Assembly: GCA_964598025.1 (NCBI GenBank)
Contig: CAZRAU010000007.1
Coordinates: 1-64,000 of the forward strand
Source: JALGWN01 sp964598025
Lineage (GTDB): Bacteria > Arandabacterota > Arandabacteria > Arandabacterales > Arandabacteraceae
Direction: 5' to 3'
DNA: 64,000 nucleotides
The position numbers were made by a program, and so were the translations under genes. The notes beneath the pieces are model-generated. The model saw only the letters and a list, made by a program, of their open reading frames with translations, searched no databases and had not been told where the DNA came from. Shown here piece by piece: positions 1 through 7,881 of the stretch. Within the stretch, counting starts at the first letter, position 1; every line of letters starts with the position of its first letter.

Positions 1-285
1 TGCACCATGAACCGGCTATCAGAATCATCCGGCATCTTGATGGAGCTTGAACGGACGTGTGGATTCAAAGAGCAAGGGTACGCGACTGCGCAATGGGCCA
101 TCGCCGATTTTCGAAAAGACGCCGCCGTCGAACTTCCGAGTGTATCCATGAGGCTTGCTCCGGATGAACCGACCGAATTCGTGAAATCCGCGGGCTTCGT
201 CCTCCAGAAGGTCGTTATCTTGAATCAGTACTACCAACTCATGGTCTTACAGTTATTGCCGCATGCCGGACAGGAAGCGAAGTGA
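1..285 (+). CDS. C-terminal fragment of a SAM-dependent methyltransferase
   Basis: The readable frame runs in from the left edge of the window and stops at 283-285. Its last 50 residues (IADFRKD, then a VSMRLAPDEP stretch, then EFVKSAGF and a hydrophobic end) look like the end of UbiE-type class I methyltransferases, where a 'D-F/W-K' strand is followed by an 'MRLSPEE...AGF' helix. The residues before that, where a 'RVLKPGGR' strand would be expected, do not match well, so the copy may be frameshifted or decaying. The catalytic N-terminal part lies outside the window. Function is inferred from the tail alone. Confidence 0.4.
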   Translation, partial: CTMNRLSESSGILMELERTCGFKEQGYATAQWAIADFRKDAAVELPSVSMRLAPDEPTEFVKSAGFVLQKVVILNQYYQLMVLQLLPHAGQEAK

Positions 286-349
286 GCAAAGCCGATCCAC
301 GCCGCGGCATCTAGCATTCATCTCATGTAACGATGGTCAGCAGCCCTCA

Positions 350-1555
350 TCAATTCACGTATGCGTTCTCACCGTGGAGAGACACGTCCAGCGTCGTCTC
401 CTCATCCTGAGTCGTCTTAACCGTGACGACTCTGTTTATTATCCTGAGCATGCCGTATGTGAATATGAAGGCGTATGCCGATGACATCAGGATGCCGACC
501 AGCTCCTTAACAAAGAAACCGGCGCCGCCGAAGACGAGACCATCGGCACCGGCCGCATTGACGGCCGTACTGCCCAGCAGTCCAAGCATTATGATTCCAA
601 GCGCGCCTCCGACACCGTGGACCCCCCATACGTCGAGCGCGTCGTCCCAGTGAAGTCTGTTCTTCAGACTCACAGCGGTGTAGCAGACAAGACCCGCGCT
701 GACCCCGATCAATGCCGCGGCCCAGGTCGGAACGTACGCGGCGGCGGGAGTGATCGTCGCAAGGCCGGCGACGGCGCCTGTCAGCAGGCCGACGAACTTG
801 GGCTTCTTCTTGAGCGTCCACTCGAGCAACAACCAGGAAATACCGGCAAATGACGCGGCCACGTCCGTATTCACAAATGCCAGTACGGTGGCGGAATCGA
901 CCTGCAATTCACTGCCCGCATTGAAGCCGTACCAGCCGAACCAGAGCAGGCCGGCGCCAAGGGCGACAAGCGGGATGCTGTGGGGGCCCTGTTCGGCCAC
1001 TCGCCGCCTGCCGACAAAAAGCACCGAGGCAAGGGCCGCCATTCCGGCGATATTGTGGACCACTATTCCGCCAGCGAAGTCGAGGACTCCCCACTTCGCC
1101 AACAATCCGCCACCCCAAACCATATGCACAAACGGGAAATAGACCAGCAGGAGCCATGCTACAAGGAATATCAGATAGGCAGGGAAGCGCACGCGATTTG
1201 AGAATGCCCCGGTGATAAGAGCCGGAGTTATTATCGCAAACATCATCTGGTAGGCGAAGAAGACATACATAGGTATCCGGCCGTCTCCGAAAGGTGTCAT
1301 GGGATCGATGCCCTTCAGAAACGCCATATCGAGATTTCCGATTATGCCGCCTTCACCACCGCTGAAACAGAGCGAGAACCCCACGGCGTACCAGAGAATG
1401 GTAGTCACGCCCATCGACACAAAACTCTGAATCATGATCGAAAGGACATTCTTGCGCCCGACCAGGCCGCCGTAGAAAAACGCCAGGCCCGGTGTCATCA
1501 GCATGACAAGGCTTGTCGCCAAAAGCATGAAAGCGATATTCGCTGTGTTAAACAT
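350..1555 (-). CDS. amt: Ammonium transporter (Amt/MEP/Rh family)
   Basis: A 401-residue integral membrane channel for ammonium/ammonia uptake in the inner membrane. It opens with the family's first helix (FMLLATSLVMLMTPGLAFFYGG) and carries typical later segments: a helix with FFAYQMMFAIITPALITGAF, the HNIAG motif near residue 170 with a pore His, LLWFGWYGFNAGS near 210, and DDALDVWGVHGVGG with the second pore His near 320. The length is normal. The ATG is preceded by AGGAGGG at good spacing. No glnK/glnB gene lies beside it in the window, although Amt is usually paired with a PII protein. The gene is single, with its own promoter upstream. Confidence 0.95.
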   Translation of the reverse strand: MFNTANIAFMLLATSLVMLMTPGLAFFYGGLVGRKNVLSIMIQSFVSMGVTTILWYAVGFSLCFSGGEGGIIGNLDMAFLKGIDPMTPFGDGRIPMYVFFAYQMMFAIITPALITGAFSNRVRFPAYLIFLVAWLLLVYFPFVHMVWGGGLLAKWGVLDFAGGIVVHNIAGMAALASVLFVGRRRVAEQGPHSIPLVALGAGLLWFGWYGFNAGSELQVDSATVLAFVNTDVAASFAGISWLLLEWTLKKKPKFVGLLTGAVAGLATITPAAAYVPTWAAALIGVSAGLVCYTAVSLKNRLHWDDALDVWGVHGVGGALGIIMLGLLGSTAVNAAGADGLVFGGAGFFVKELVGILMSSAYAFIFTYGMLRIINRVVTVKTTQDEETTLDVSLHGENAYVN

Positions 1556-1585
1556 GTCGTCCCTCCTATCTGGGGATGATTCGGG

Positions 1586-1614
1586 ACTATATGCCCATGG
1601 ACGAAAGGAGTAAA
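1586..1614 (-). promoter_or_regulatory. Putative sigma-70 promoter for amt
   Basis: On the minus strand TTTACT is followed 17 bases later by TATAGT, about 30 bases before the amt start. I saw no sigma-54 GG-N10-GC signature here, although many amt genes use sigma-54. The call rests on matches to consensus only. Confidence 0.45.
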
Positions 1615-1797
1615 CAGGAACTTTCGTGATTCCCTGTTATGAAGCGCCCTGATGGTTATGCTCAGGCAGTAGTCGAGGACTCCCGGACCCGCCTCCGGTC
1701 GAGCCAAGCAAGCCCCCAACGAACGCTGTATCCGGTCACTCCCGGAGTGCCTGCCCGACCTCAGGCGGGCCGTCCATGCAGCTATATGTCAGGTATG

Positions 1798-2235
1798 TCA
1801 CTTCAGCTGGTCGGCAACCGCCTTATTCAGCGATTTCTGGGCCTCTATGAGCATCTTGTATTTGGATTCGATCTTCTTCAGATTTCCGGACAAGACGGCC
1901 TTGAGCAGATCCCCCTCGGTTTCGGCAACCGCGATTCGCTCATAGTAATCCATGGTCTCTTTGAGGTGGGCCAGGACGATCATGCCTGTCAGTATCGGAT
2001 GGTTGTTGGTCACATTCGCATCCTCAAACCTTGTCCCATGTTCGAGCTCCACTTCCAGGCCCGCCCGGAAAGCTTCAAGGGGAATATCCATGCTCTGGAC
2101 ATTCACAATCTTGAGGATGGTGGATGCTTCTTCCGCCGAGACAGCCGGATCCTTGATTCCCGACCAGTCCCGCACCCCGATTTCCTTGCACACCCGTCTC
2201 ACTTCATCAACGGTCACATACTCCGGCAGTTTCAT
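1798..2235 (-). CDS. DUF5661 family protein
   Basis: A 145-residue soluble protein. It has the arrangement known from DUF5661: an N-terminal 'V..IG..DW' helix, a 'F..GLEVELEHGTR' segment near residues 58-70, and 'NVTNNHPILTGMIVLAHLKE..DYYERI' near 75-100. The C-terminal 45 residues are helical, with charged and hydrophobic heptads. It is preceded by AAAGGAG at suitable spacing. DUF5661 proteins have no established biochemical role. The Glu/His residues suggest a metal site, but that is a guess. It is a single gene between amt and the exported-protein genes. Confidence 0.7.
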   Translation of the reverse strand: MKLPEYVTVDEVRRVCKEIGVRDWSGIKDPAVSAEEASTILKIVNVQSMDIPLEAFRAGLEVELEHGTRFEDANVTNNHPILTGMIVLAHLKETMDYYERIAVAETEGDLLKAVLSGNLKKIESKYKMLIEAQKSLNKAVADQLK

Positions 2236-2441
2236 GGTGCTCTCCTTTCATGAGTGATTTGACGGCTCCTAAGTCCGACCCGTGCACCTGCGCTTTGCAT
2301 AGATCCCGACCAGCATAGCACTGAATGACACTTATGAGCCCATGCTCTCTAACTACCTTAATCCAGAGCAACTGTCAACGTTCATGTACCTGCCCCATCC
2401 TCATCACCATAGCGGTAATGCCGCGTCCGACATCTTCCTGC

Positions 2442-2470
2442 TTCAGAAGCCAAGTCTCTTGTGGTATAAT
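2442..2470 (+). promoter_or_regulatory. Putative sigma-70 promoter (perfect -10)
   Basis: TTCAGA, a 17-base spacer and a perfect TATAAT lie about 50 bases before the start of the exported repeat protein at 2521. The gene itself has an AAGGAGGTG ribosome binding site. Confidence 0.6.
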
Positions 2471-2520
2471 GCTGCGCGCGGGTTAGCGACGAGTGCTATT
2501 ACAGAAGGAGGTGGGAGAGC

Positions 2521-4002
2521 ATGAAACCGGTAAGAGCAGTCGTGGTGTTCTTCATTCTGGTCACAGTGTTGTTGTCGGCTTGCTTCGGATCGGCACCCAC
2601 GGTCCAGTGGCGGCTGCCGGTAGGTGGACAGGGGGCGGACAACGGCTGGTGGGTGGAGGTCACTTCAGACGGGAACTACACTGCCTGTGGAAGCACCAAC
2701 TCGTTCGGCGCAGGTGGGACCGATGTGTACCTGGTCAGGGTGGACGTCTGGGGGGATACGCTCTGGACCAGAACCCTGGGCGGGCCGGATCATGACGCCG
2801 GGCTATCGGTGGCTGAGATGCCCGGAGGTGGATATCTGGTAGCGGGGTATACGGCCTCATTCGGGTCGGGAGGAAACGATGCCTACCTGGTCAGAACCGA
2901 TGCGGCCGGAGACAGTCTGTGGATGGCTTGCTATGGCGGTGGTTCGGATGACATCTTCTATTGCGCCCGGCCGACTTCCCGGGGGAGCATCGTGGCCTGT
3001 GGGTTCACCTATTCGGTTGCCCCCTATGACACTGCCGATGCGTATGTGGTAATGACGACTGATGACGGTTATGTCAAGTGGGAGCGGGTCTATGGCGGAT
3101 GGGGCGATGACCGGGCGGCTGAGATAATCGAGACCAGCGACGGGGGCTTTGCCATGGTGGGCTACTCACGCCTTGTCCCCCCGACCGACGCAGCTCAGGT
3201 CTATTTAATCAGGATCGATGCCGGTGGCGATACTGTGTGGACCAGGCGCTATGGCGGACCCGGCGAGGAGTACGGAAGTGGCATCCGCGAGACCCCCGAC
3301 GGCGGGTTCATGCTGGTCGGGGCCACCTATTCCTATGGGGCGGGTGGCAGCGATGTCTATCTCATAAGAACGAACGCCCACGGCGATACCCTCTGGACAA
3401 AGACCTATGGGGGGGCAGGTGACGAGTATGGGTTCGATTTGATTCAGACCCCGGACATGGGTTATGCCATCGCCGCCAGGACCACGTCCTTTGGTGCCGG
3501 GCTGCAAGACTTCTATGTCATCAAGATCCAGGCCAACGGCGATACGCTCTGGACCACGACCCATGGGGGGGCTGCAAACGACCTCGGTCTTTCCATTCGG
3601 GAGACCGACGATCACGGCTTCATCATGTGCGGCTACACCGCATCTTTCGGAGCAGGCCAGGACGATCTCTATCTTGTGAAGTTCAAACCGGATGCTGCGG
3701 GCGTGAGGGAGCGACCCATGCTTGAGGATCTTTGCCTGGAGCTTGCCGGAGCCAGTCCCTTCAGCCGTGAAGTGAAGGTGTCATTCGCGTGTGCAGCTTC
3801 CGATATGGCGTGCCTAAGCATCTACAGCGTATCGGGCAGGGAAGTGGCCAGGTTGTTTGAGGGTCCGGCCGGGGAGAAGGGACGGACAGCCATATGGGAC
3901 GGCTGTGACACAGCCGGCCGCGAGGTCTCCCCGGGTGTATACTTCGTGCGGTTCGCAGCCCGGTCCGGGTCGGTCTCGAAAAAGATGGTTCTGATGAGGT
4001 AG
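2521..4002 (+). CDS. Exported beta-propeller-like repeat protein with FlgD-type C-terminal sorting domain
   Basis: 493 residues. The N-terminus is a signal peptide ending in a lipobox-like LLSAC at residue 21. The body has about six copies of a roughly 55-residue repeat of the form 'GDTLWTRTLGG...DGGF.LVGYT.SFGAGG.D.YLVR.DA', often seen in exported proteins of candidate phyla and predicted to form a propeller. The last 85 residues (FSREVKVSFA..., LSIYSVSGREVARL, WDG.D..GREVSPGVYFVRF, KKMVLMR) are a FlgD Ig-like domain that ends exactly at the protein end, the known arrangement of type IX secretion cargo. A lipobox plus a T9SS tail is unusual, so lipidation is uncertain. Its substrate is unknown. 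It precedes the lipoprotein gene at 4130. Confidence 0.8.
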   Translation: MKPVRAVVVFFILVTVLLSACFGSAPTVQWRLPVGGQGADNGWWVEVTSDGNYTACGSTNSFGAGGTDVYLVRVDVWGDTLWTRTLGGPDHDAGLSVAEMPGGGYLVAGYTASFGSGGNDAYLVRTDAAGDSLWMACYGGGSDDIFYCARPTSRGSIVACGFTYSVAPYDTADAYVVMTTDDGYVKWERVYGGWGDDRAAEIIETSDGGFAMVGYSRLVPPTDAAQVYLIRIDAGGDTVWTRRYGGPGEEYGSGIRETPDGGFMLVGATYSYGAGGSDVYLIRTNAHGDTLWTKTYGGAGDEYGFDLIQTPDMGYAIAARTTSFGAGLQDFYVIKIQANGDTLWTTTHGGAANDLGLSIRETDDHGFIMCGYTASFGAGQDDLYLVKFKPDAAGVRERPMLEDLCLELAGASPFSREVKVSFACAASDMACLSIYSVSGREVARLFEGPAGEKGRTAIWDGCDTAGREVSPGVYFVRFAARSGSVSKKMVLMR

Positions 4003-4021
4003 GCGGGTGTGGAGGCCCGGC

Positions 4022-4086
4022 CGCTGTCGGGGTTGGCCCCGGAAGCTACACAGACCATCCGTTGCTACGGGGAGTGGCAACGCTAC
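4022..4086. repeat. Cluster of REP-like hairpin elements (two degenerate copies)
   Basis: Between two exported-protein genes lie a degenerate G-rich copy (about 4022-4050, minus orientation) and a TTGC-type copy (4060-4086, minus orientation, read as GTAG-CGTTGCCAC and a partly matching return stem). Both belong to the GTAG-headed family described under 26617-26787. Confidence 0.65.
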
Positions 4087-4129
4087 GGATGATGTTGTTG
4101 GCTCTTCTTATGAGCAGGAGGGTAGGACC

Positions 4130-5236
4130 ATGCCGCGCGCATCCATCTGGTCTCTCACAATTCTCTTTGTCATGGTGACAGGCCTCTTCCCGGGGTGTGG
4201 CGACAAGACCACTCAGCCTCAGGAAAAGGGACCTACGATGCTTCTTAGCGTAGATCCCGATACAGTCGATCCGACAGGCATTTCACATGTTGTCTGCCTG
4301 GCCGTCGATCCGGAAGGCGGGGATCTCACGTATGAGTGGAATCCTCAGGCCGGCGACATCGCAGGTGGGCCGACTGAGGTCGCCTGGACGTTGCCCGCAA
4401 CTCCCGGGACATACTCCATTGAGGCTACCGTGACGGACGACAGGGGTGCCGCCTCTGCCGATACGGCGTATGTCACCGTGAGAGGAGGCACGCTGCTGGT
4501 CCGGAGCCAGGATGGGCTCACGGCGGTCGATATGGAGGGCAACTCCTGGGTGTTTTTCGATCAAACAGGTGAAGTTGAAGTCCTGGGCACACGCATATTC
4601 ACAGGACGCTCGAATCTGACTGAGCTTGATCACAACGGCGATATCATCGGGGGGTTCAGCGCACCTCCGGAGATACCGTGGACGACCACGTTCACTGTAT
4701 TGCCTGGCGCGGGATTCGCCTTTATCCAGAATGCGAACGACAGCATTTACTTTGCGGATGCCGCCGGGAACTTCCTCCACGCGATGCCAACCCCTCACCA
4801 GAGTCCCGGCGGGCTGCAGGCCACCAAAGGCACAACAGTGGCCAACTCGCTCGTGATGGTGGATACACGATCCGACTACATTTTCGAGATAGATCTCGAC
4901 ACTTACCTTGTAGACACGCTTACAGCGGTGGTCCCGGGCGGAGACGATCTCAGGGATGTCTTCTATAGCGAGGGCGTCTACTATGCATGCCGGTCCGAGG
5001 GCGTCTATCGCTACCAGGAAGGCGAGGGCGTGAGTGAGATGTGTTCCATCTCAGGCGGGAACCACTGTGCCATCTGTGTCGTAGGTACCCATGCCTATGT
5101 CTGCGGTCCTGGCTGTGAGGATCTCTACCGGATTGATATCACTACCGGCGCGTATGATGTTCTCACCGCCGGACTGAGCGATCCGGAGGACATAGAATAT
5201 ATCCCGGTCGCTCTGACGCCCCCCGGCAGTCGGTGA
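4130..5236 (+). CDS. Lipoprotein with PKD/Ig-like domain and propeller-like repeats
   Basis: The ATG at 4130 is preferred over an upstream start because it follows GAGGG spacing and opens a signal peptide with a lipobox ending GLFPGC (Cys 23). Residues 40-115 form an Ig/PKD-like domain ('DPEGGDLTYEWNPQAG...TYSIEATVTDDRGAASADTAYVTV'). The remaining 250 residues alternate 'G...V..DL...' and 'Y.A...GVYR' strands, like a six- or seven-bladed propeller (the 'NDSIYFAD..GN' and 'DPEDIEYIP' strands). It is a paralogue of the protein encoded at 32499-33635 on the other strand: same domain order, and the same 'DSIYFAD', 'L..YPEDIEYVP' endings. Predicted surface or periplasmic lipoprotein of unknown ligand. 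Confidence 0.75.
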   Translation: MPRASIWSLTILFVMVTGLFPGCGDKTTQPQEKGPTMLLSVDPDTVDPTGISHVVCLAVDPEGGDLTYEWNPQAGDIAGGPTEVAWTLPATPGTYSIEATVTDDRGAASADTAYVTVRGGTLLVRSQDGLTAVDMEGNSWVFFDQTGEVEVLGTRIFTGRSNLTELDHNGDIIGGFSAPPEIPWTTTFTVLPGAGFAFIQNANDSIYFADAAGNFLHAMPTPHQSPGGLQATKGTTVANSLVMVDTRSDYIFEIDLDTYLVDTLTAVVPGGDDLRDVFYSEGVYYACRSEGVYRYQEGEGVSEMCSISGGNHCAICVVGTHAYVCGPGCEDLYRIDITTGAYDVLTAGLSDPEDIEYIPVALTPPGSR

Positions 5237-5278
5237 CAAAGCCCGACAGCCCGTCACGGCGTGAAGCCGGTGTGAAGC

Positions 5279-5307
5279 TTGAAATCGCGCGGGGGCTGTG
5301 GTAAACT
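5279..5307 (+). promoter_or_regulatory. Putative sigma-70 promoter
   Basis: TTGAAA, a 17-base spacer and TAAACT lie about 170 bases upstream of the secreted protein at 5474. The 5237-5473 gap holds no other recognisable feature. Confidence 0.45.
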
Positions 5308-5473
5308 AGCCATAATAGAGTGAGAGTTTGGCCGAGAACAAGTACATGACCCAAGTGGTTCGGGGTGCGAGAGGTACCGGGTGACCGGTTGATGCCACCG
5401 GGGCCCTGATCACAGGCCGGTTCGCTATAGGGCCGAAAGCCGGAGGTCCTTGGTGGTATAAGGAGGCTTTCCG

Positions 5474-6421
5474 ATGCTGAGGTTGCACATGATCTCGGGG
5501 AGCGCGGGCTTCGCGAGATTTGCTTTTTCGCTTGTTGCGGTTCTTGCCGCGACGCTCATCTTGTGTCCGCTTGTTTCAGCCGATCCCTGCCCGGAAGAGA
5601 GTCCGCTTCAAAACTATACGGGTGGTGGAAGTGTGGTCTGCCCCTGCTTTGTGGCGGGGGAGGAGGCCGGGGCGGTGCTCCAGGCGCCCACCGAACATTA
5701 CCCCATCGAGATCCTGCGCGTGGGCATAGGCTGGGGTTCCATGTATGGAGGTACGTTCGAGTCATTGGAGCAGGCAATCCATGTCTACGACGGCGGTCTT
5801 CCCAATCCGGGCAGTCCCATCTTCACGCTCGAAGGTCCGGTCCTAAACGACGGTTATGTCAATGAATTCAACCTGGAGCCCGTGCCCGGTGAAATCACGA
5901 TCGATTCGGGCCCCTTTACGGTCACGCTTGAGTTTCTAAACGACAATGCCGGCGATCCCTATGCCCCGAGCATGGTACATGACGGCAACGGTTGTCAGGC
6001 GGGAAAGAACGTGGTCTACGCGATCCCGGGTGGCTGGTATAGCGCCTGCGCGCTCGGTGTAACAGGTGACTGGGTCGTCTATGCCGTTTACCGGCAGGTC
6101 AACTGCGGTGCGGGTGTGGATGAGAAGATCATAGTCTCCGGCGGATCGGCGGTTCTCCTGAGGCCCGAACCCAACCCCTTCTCCAGTGAGACCCGGTTTG
6201 AATTCGTGCTGGGGCGCACCGAGCAGGTGAGGCTCTCTGTCTATGATATCGAGGGCAAGCGGGTAGCCACCCTGGTGGAGGGCGAGTTCGGCCCGGGCAC
6301 GCACACGGCGACCTGGTCGGGTCGTAGCGCCGAAGGTGCACCCTTGGCTTCCGGGATATATTTCGCGGAGGTACGAACAGGCTCCGCCCGCTCGGTCCAA
6401 CGCGTAGTCCTTAGCCGGTAG
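5474..6421 (+). CDS. Secreted protein with FlgD-type C-terminal sorting domain
   Basis: 315 residues. The start follows AAGGAGG. A signal peptide ends in an AxA-like site (LVSA, then DPCPEES). The middle region (about residues 45-215) has Cys and Gly/aromatic strands ('PCFVAGEEAGAVL', 'VGIGWGSMYGG', 'WYSACALGVTGDWVVYA') and resembles a beta-sandwich, but I do not recognise the family. The last 80 residues ('LLRPEPNPFSSETRFEF', 'VRLSVYDIEGKRVATL', 'WSGRSAEGAPLASGIYFAEV', 'QRVVLSR') are a FlgD Ig-like type IX secretion sorting domain. Expected to cross the outer membrane by T9SS; no T9SS component is in the window. Confidence 0.75.
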   Translation: MLRLHMISGSAGFARFAFSLVAVLAATLILCPLVSADPCPEESPLQNYTGGGSVVCPCFVAGEEAGAVLQAPTEHYPIEILRVGIGWGSMYGGTFESLEQAIHVYDGGLPNPGSPIFTLEGPVLNDGYVNEFNLEPVPGEITIDSGPFTVTLEFLNDNAGDPYAPSMVHDGNGCQAGKNVVYAIPGGWYSACALGVTGDWVVYAVYRQVNCGAGVDEKIIVSGGSAVLLRPEPNPFSSETRFEFVLGRTEQVRLSVYDIEGKRVATLVEGEFGPGTHTATWSGRSAEGAPLASGIYFAEVRTGSARSVQRVVLSR

Positions 6422-6509
6422 GAGCGATCAGGCCTGTTCCTTGCCGCGCGAGCGGCACGACCGCCAAAGACCGATGGCAGCCACTCTCCGCGAAGGCGGC
6501 AGGCCTCCA

Positions 6510-6626
6510 TCTCCGAACGATCACCTTCCTGGCCGAGGTCAGGCGACCCTCACTTACGACAATGAAGCACACGCCGGGGGTGACCCGGGTGCCCTCCTGG
6601 CTGTTTCCATCCCAGATAAGAGAAAC
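6510..6626 (-). pseudogene. Decayed FlgD-type sorting-domain fragment
   Basis: Read on the minus strand, this 39-codon stretch gives 'WDGNSQEGTRVTPGV' followed by 'CFIVVSEG' and 'SARKVIVRR'. That is the last part of a T9SS FlgD-like sorting domain (compare WDG...PGVYFVR...KKMVLMR at the end of the gene at 2521). It has no start or upstream domains, and translation runs past the expected end without a stop. Directly upstream lies a REP-like half element (6647-6662). It is best explained as the remnant of a third exported-protein gene cut by the repeat region. Confidence 0.6.
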
Positions 6627-6646
6627 CATTGGATGATGTCGTGGAA

Positions 6647-6697
6647 GGAACCCCGACGCTACACAGACATTCATTGCCACTGGAGTGGCAACGCTAC
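6647..6697. repeat. REP-like hairpin elements
   Basis: A half element of the G-rich type (6647-6662) is followed by a full minus-strand element of the TTGCCAC type (6673-6697; the outermost stem pair is altered). The GTAG head of the latter overlaps the last codon of the hdr gene and forms its stop. Confidence 0.75.
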
Positions 6698-7881
6698 AGA
6701 GCCTGGATGAGGATTTCGGTTATGTCCATGACGGGGGTTTCCACCTTCATGGACTTGGCCGTCTCTTCTATCATCTGAAGGCAGTAAGGGCAGGCCACGG
6801 CTATTACATCGGCGCCCGTACCGACAAGCTGGTTCAGCCTGACCTCAGCTATCCGTTCGGTCTTGTCCCATTCCATCCAGAGCCCGCCGCTTCCGGCTCC
6901 ACAGCATAGGCTGAGGTTCCGGCAGAAGTCCTCGACCTCGAGGAGCTCCAGCCCCGGGATGTTGTCTAGAACCCGGCGCGGCTCTTCGTATACGTCATTC
7001 TGACGCCCGAGCACGCACGGATCGTGATATACGACCTTCTTGTCGAAGGATTTCACGGGCTTTAGACGCCCCTCCTCGATCCACGCGGCCAGAAGCTGGC
7101 TCACATGGATGACCTCGAGCTCGGACCCAAAGCCGGGATAATCGCGCTTGAACGCGCTATAGCAGTGGGGGGAGCTTACGACGACCTTGGTGACACCCGC
7201 CTCGGCAAATGCCTCCGTATTGGCCTGTCTTACCTCCTCGAAGACAGCCTCGGCGCCTATCCTTCGGATGGCCTCGCCGCAGCAGTTCTCCCTGGCCCCC
7301 AGTATGCCGAATGCGGCCCCACCGGCCCTAAGCAGTCCGGCCGTGGCCTGGGCCACACTCTTGAGCCTGGGGTCGTATGAAGGCAGGCAGCATGGGAAGT
7401 AGAGGTATTCCATCCCGGCTTCGAAGGGTGGCACATCGAGGTCTGCGGCCCACTCCGGGCGCTTTTCACGCGGCTCCCCCAAGGGGTTACCGACGTTGCG
7501 GATCTTCTGGACGATGCCCTTCAAGACGTCCGGGTACGAGCCGAAATCCACCAGGAGCCGCCTGCCTGCCCTGAAGATGGCAGGTATGTTCACCCCGTGA
7601 GGGCACTGGTCCATGCAAGCCTCGCAGCCCACGCATCTATAGATCTTGTCCACTTCCCGCGCGAGCTCGTCCTTGTCCTCGGTCGCCGCGATCATGCCGA
7701 GAGCGGCCTCGAGCGCCAGACGGAATATCGGGAATTCGTAGGTCCCCACCTGGAACCACGGACAGGCGCTTGCACACTTGCCGCACTGGTAGCACTTGTA
7801 GATATCTTCCGCCCCCATCTCGAGGAGGACCTCGCGTATCTCAGGATTTATCCGGTCGCTCAGGTCTTTCTTATTCGTCAA
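6694..7881 (-). CDS. HdrD-like iron-sulfur oxidoreductase (fused HdrC and HdrB modules)
   Basis: 395 residues. Two ferredoxin-type [4Fe-4S] motifs sit near the N-terminus (CYQCGKCASACP around 36 and CVGCEACMDQCP around 85), as in HdrC. Two CCG domains follow, as in HdrB/HdrD: the first with FPCC...ENCCG...SPHC, the second with HDPC...LCCGAGSGG...CPYC. The second has the full CCG ligand set; the first has Ser in place of one outer Cys, common in relatives. It overlaps the hdrA end by 11 bases and is the last gene of the acd-etf-hdr cluster, so it probably takes electrons from HdrA to a disulfide or similar acceptor in the cytoplasm. The stop codon lies inside a REP-like element. The real acceptor is unknown. 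Confidence 0.85.
   Translation of the reverse strand: MTNKKDLSDRINPEIREVLLEMGAEDIYKCYQCGKCASACPWFQVGTYEFPIFRLALEAALGMIAATEDKDELAREVDKIYRCVGCEACMDQCPHGVNIPAIFRAGRRLLVDFGSYPDVLKGIVQKIRNVGNPLGEPREKRPEWAADLDVPPFEAGMEYLYFPCCLPSYDPRLKSVAQATAGLLRAGGAAFGILGARENCCGEAIRRIGAEAVFEEVRQANTEAFAEAGVTKVVVSSPHCYSAFKRDYPGFGSELEVIHVSQLLAAWIEEGRLKPVKSFDKKVVYHDPCVLGRQNDVYEEPRRVLDNIPGLELLEVEDFCRNLSLCCGAGSGGLWMEWDKTERIAEVRLNQLVGTGADVIAVACPYCLQMIEETAKSMKVETPVMDITEILIQAL

Noticed and set aside
25..237. 70-codon minus-strand frame near the left edge
   Set aside because: The plus frame matches the tail of methyltransferases; the minus peptide shows no family pattern.
1556..1797. Sigma-54 promoter upstream of amt
   Set aside because: No GG-N10-GC element at the right distance; a sigma-70-like pair fits better.
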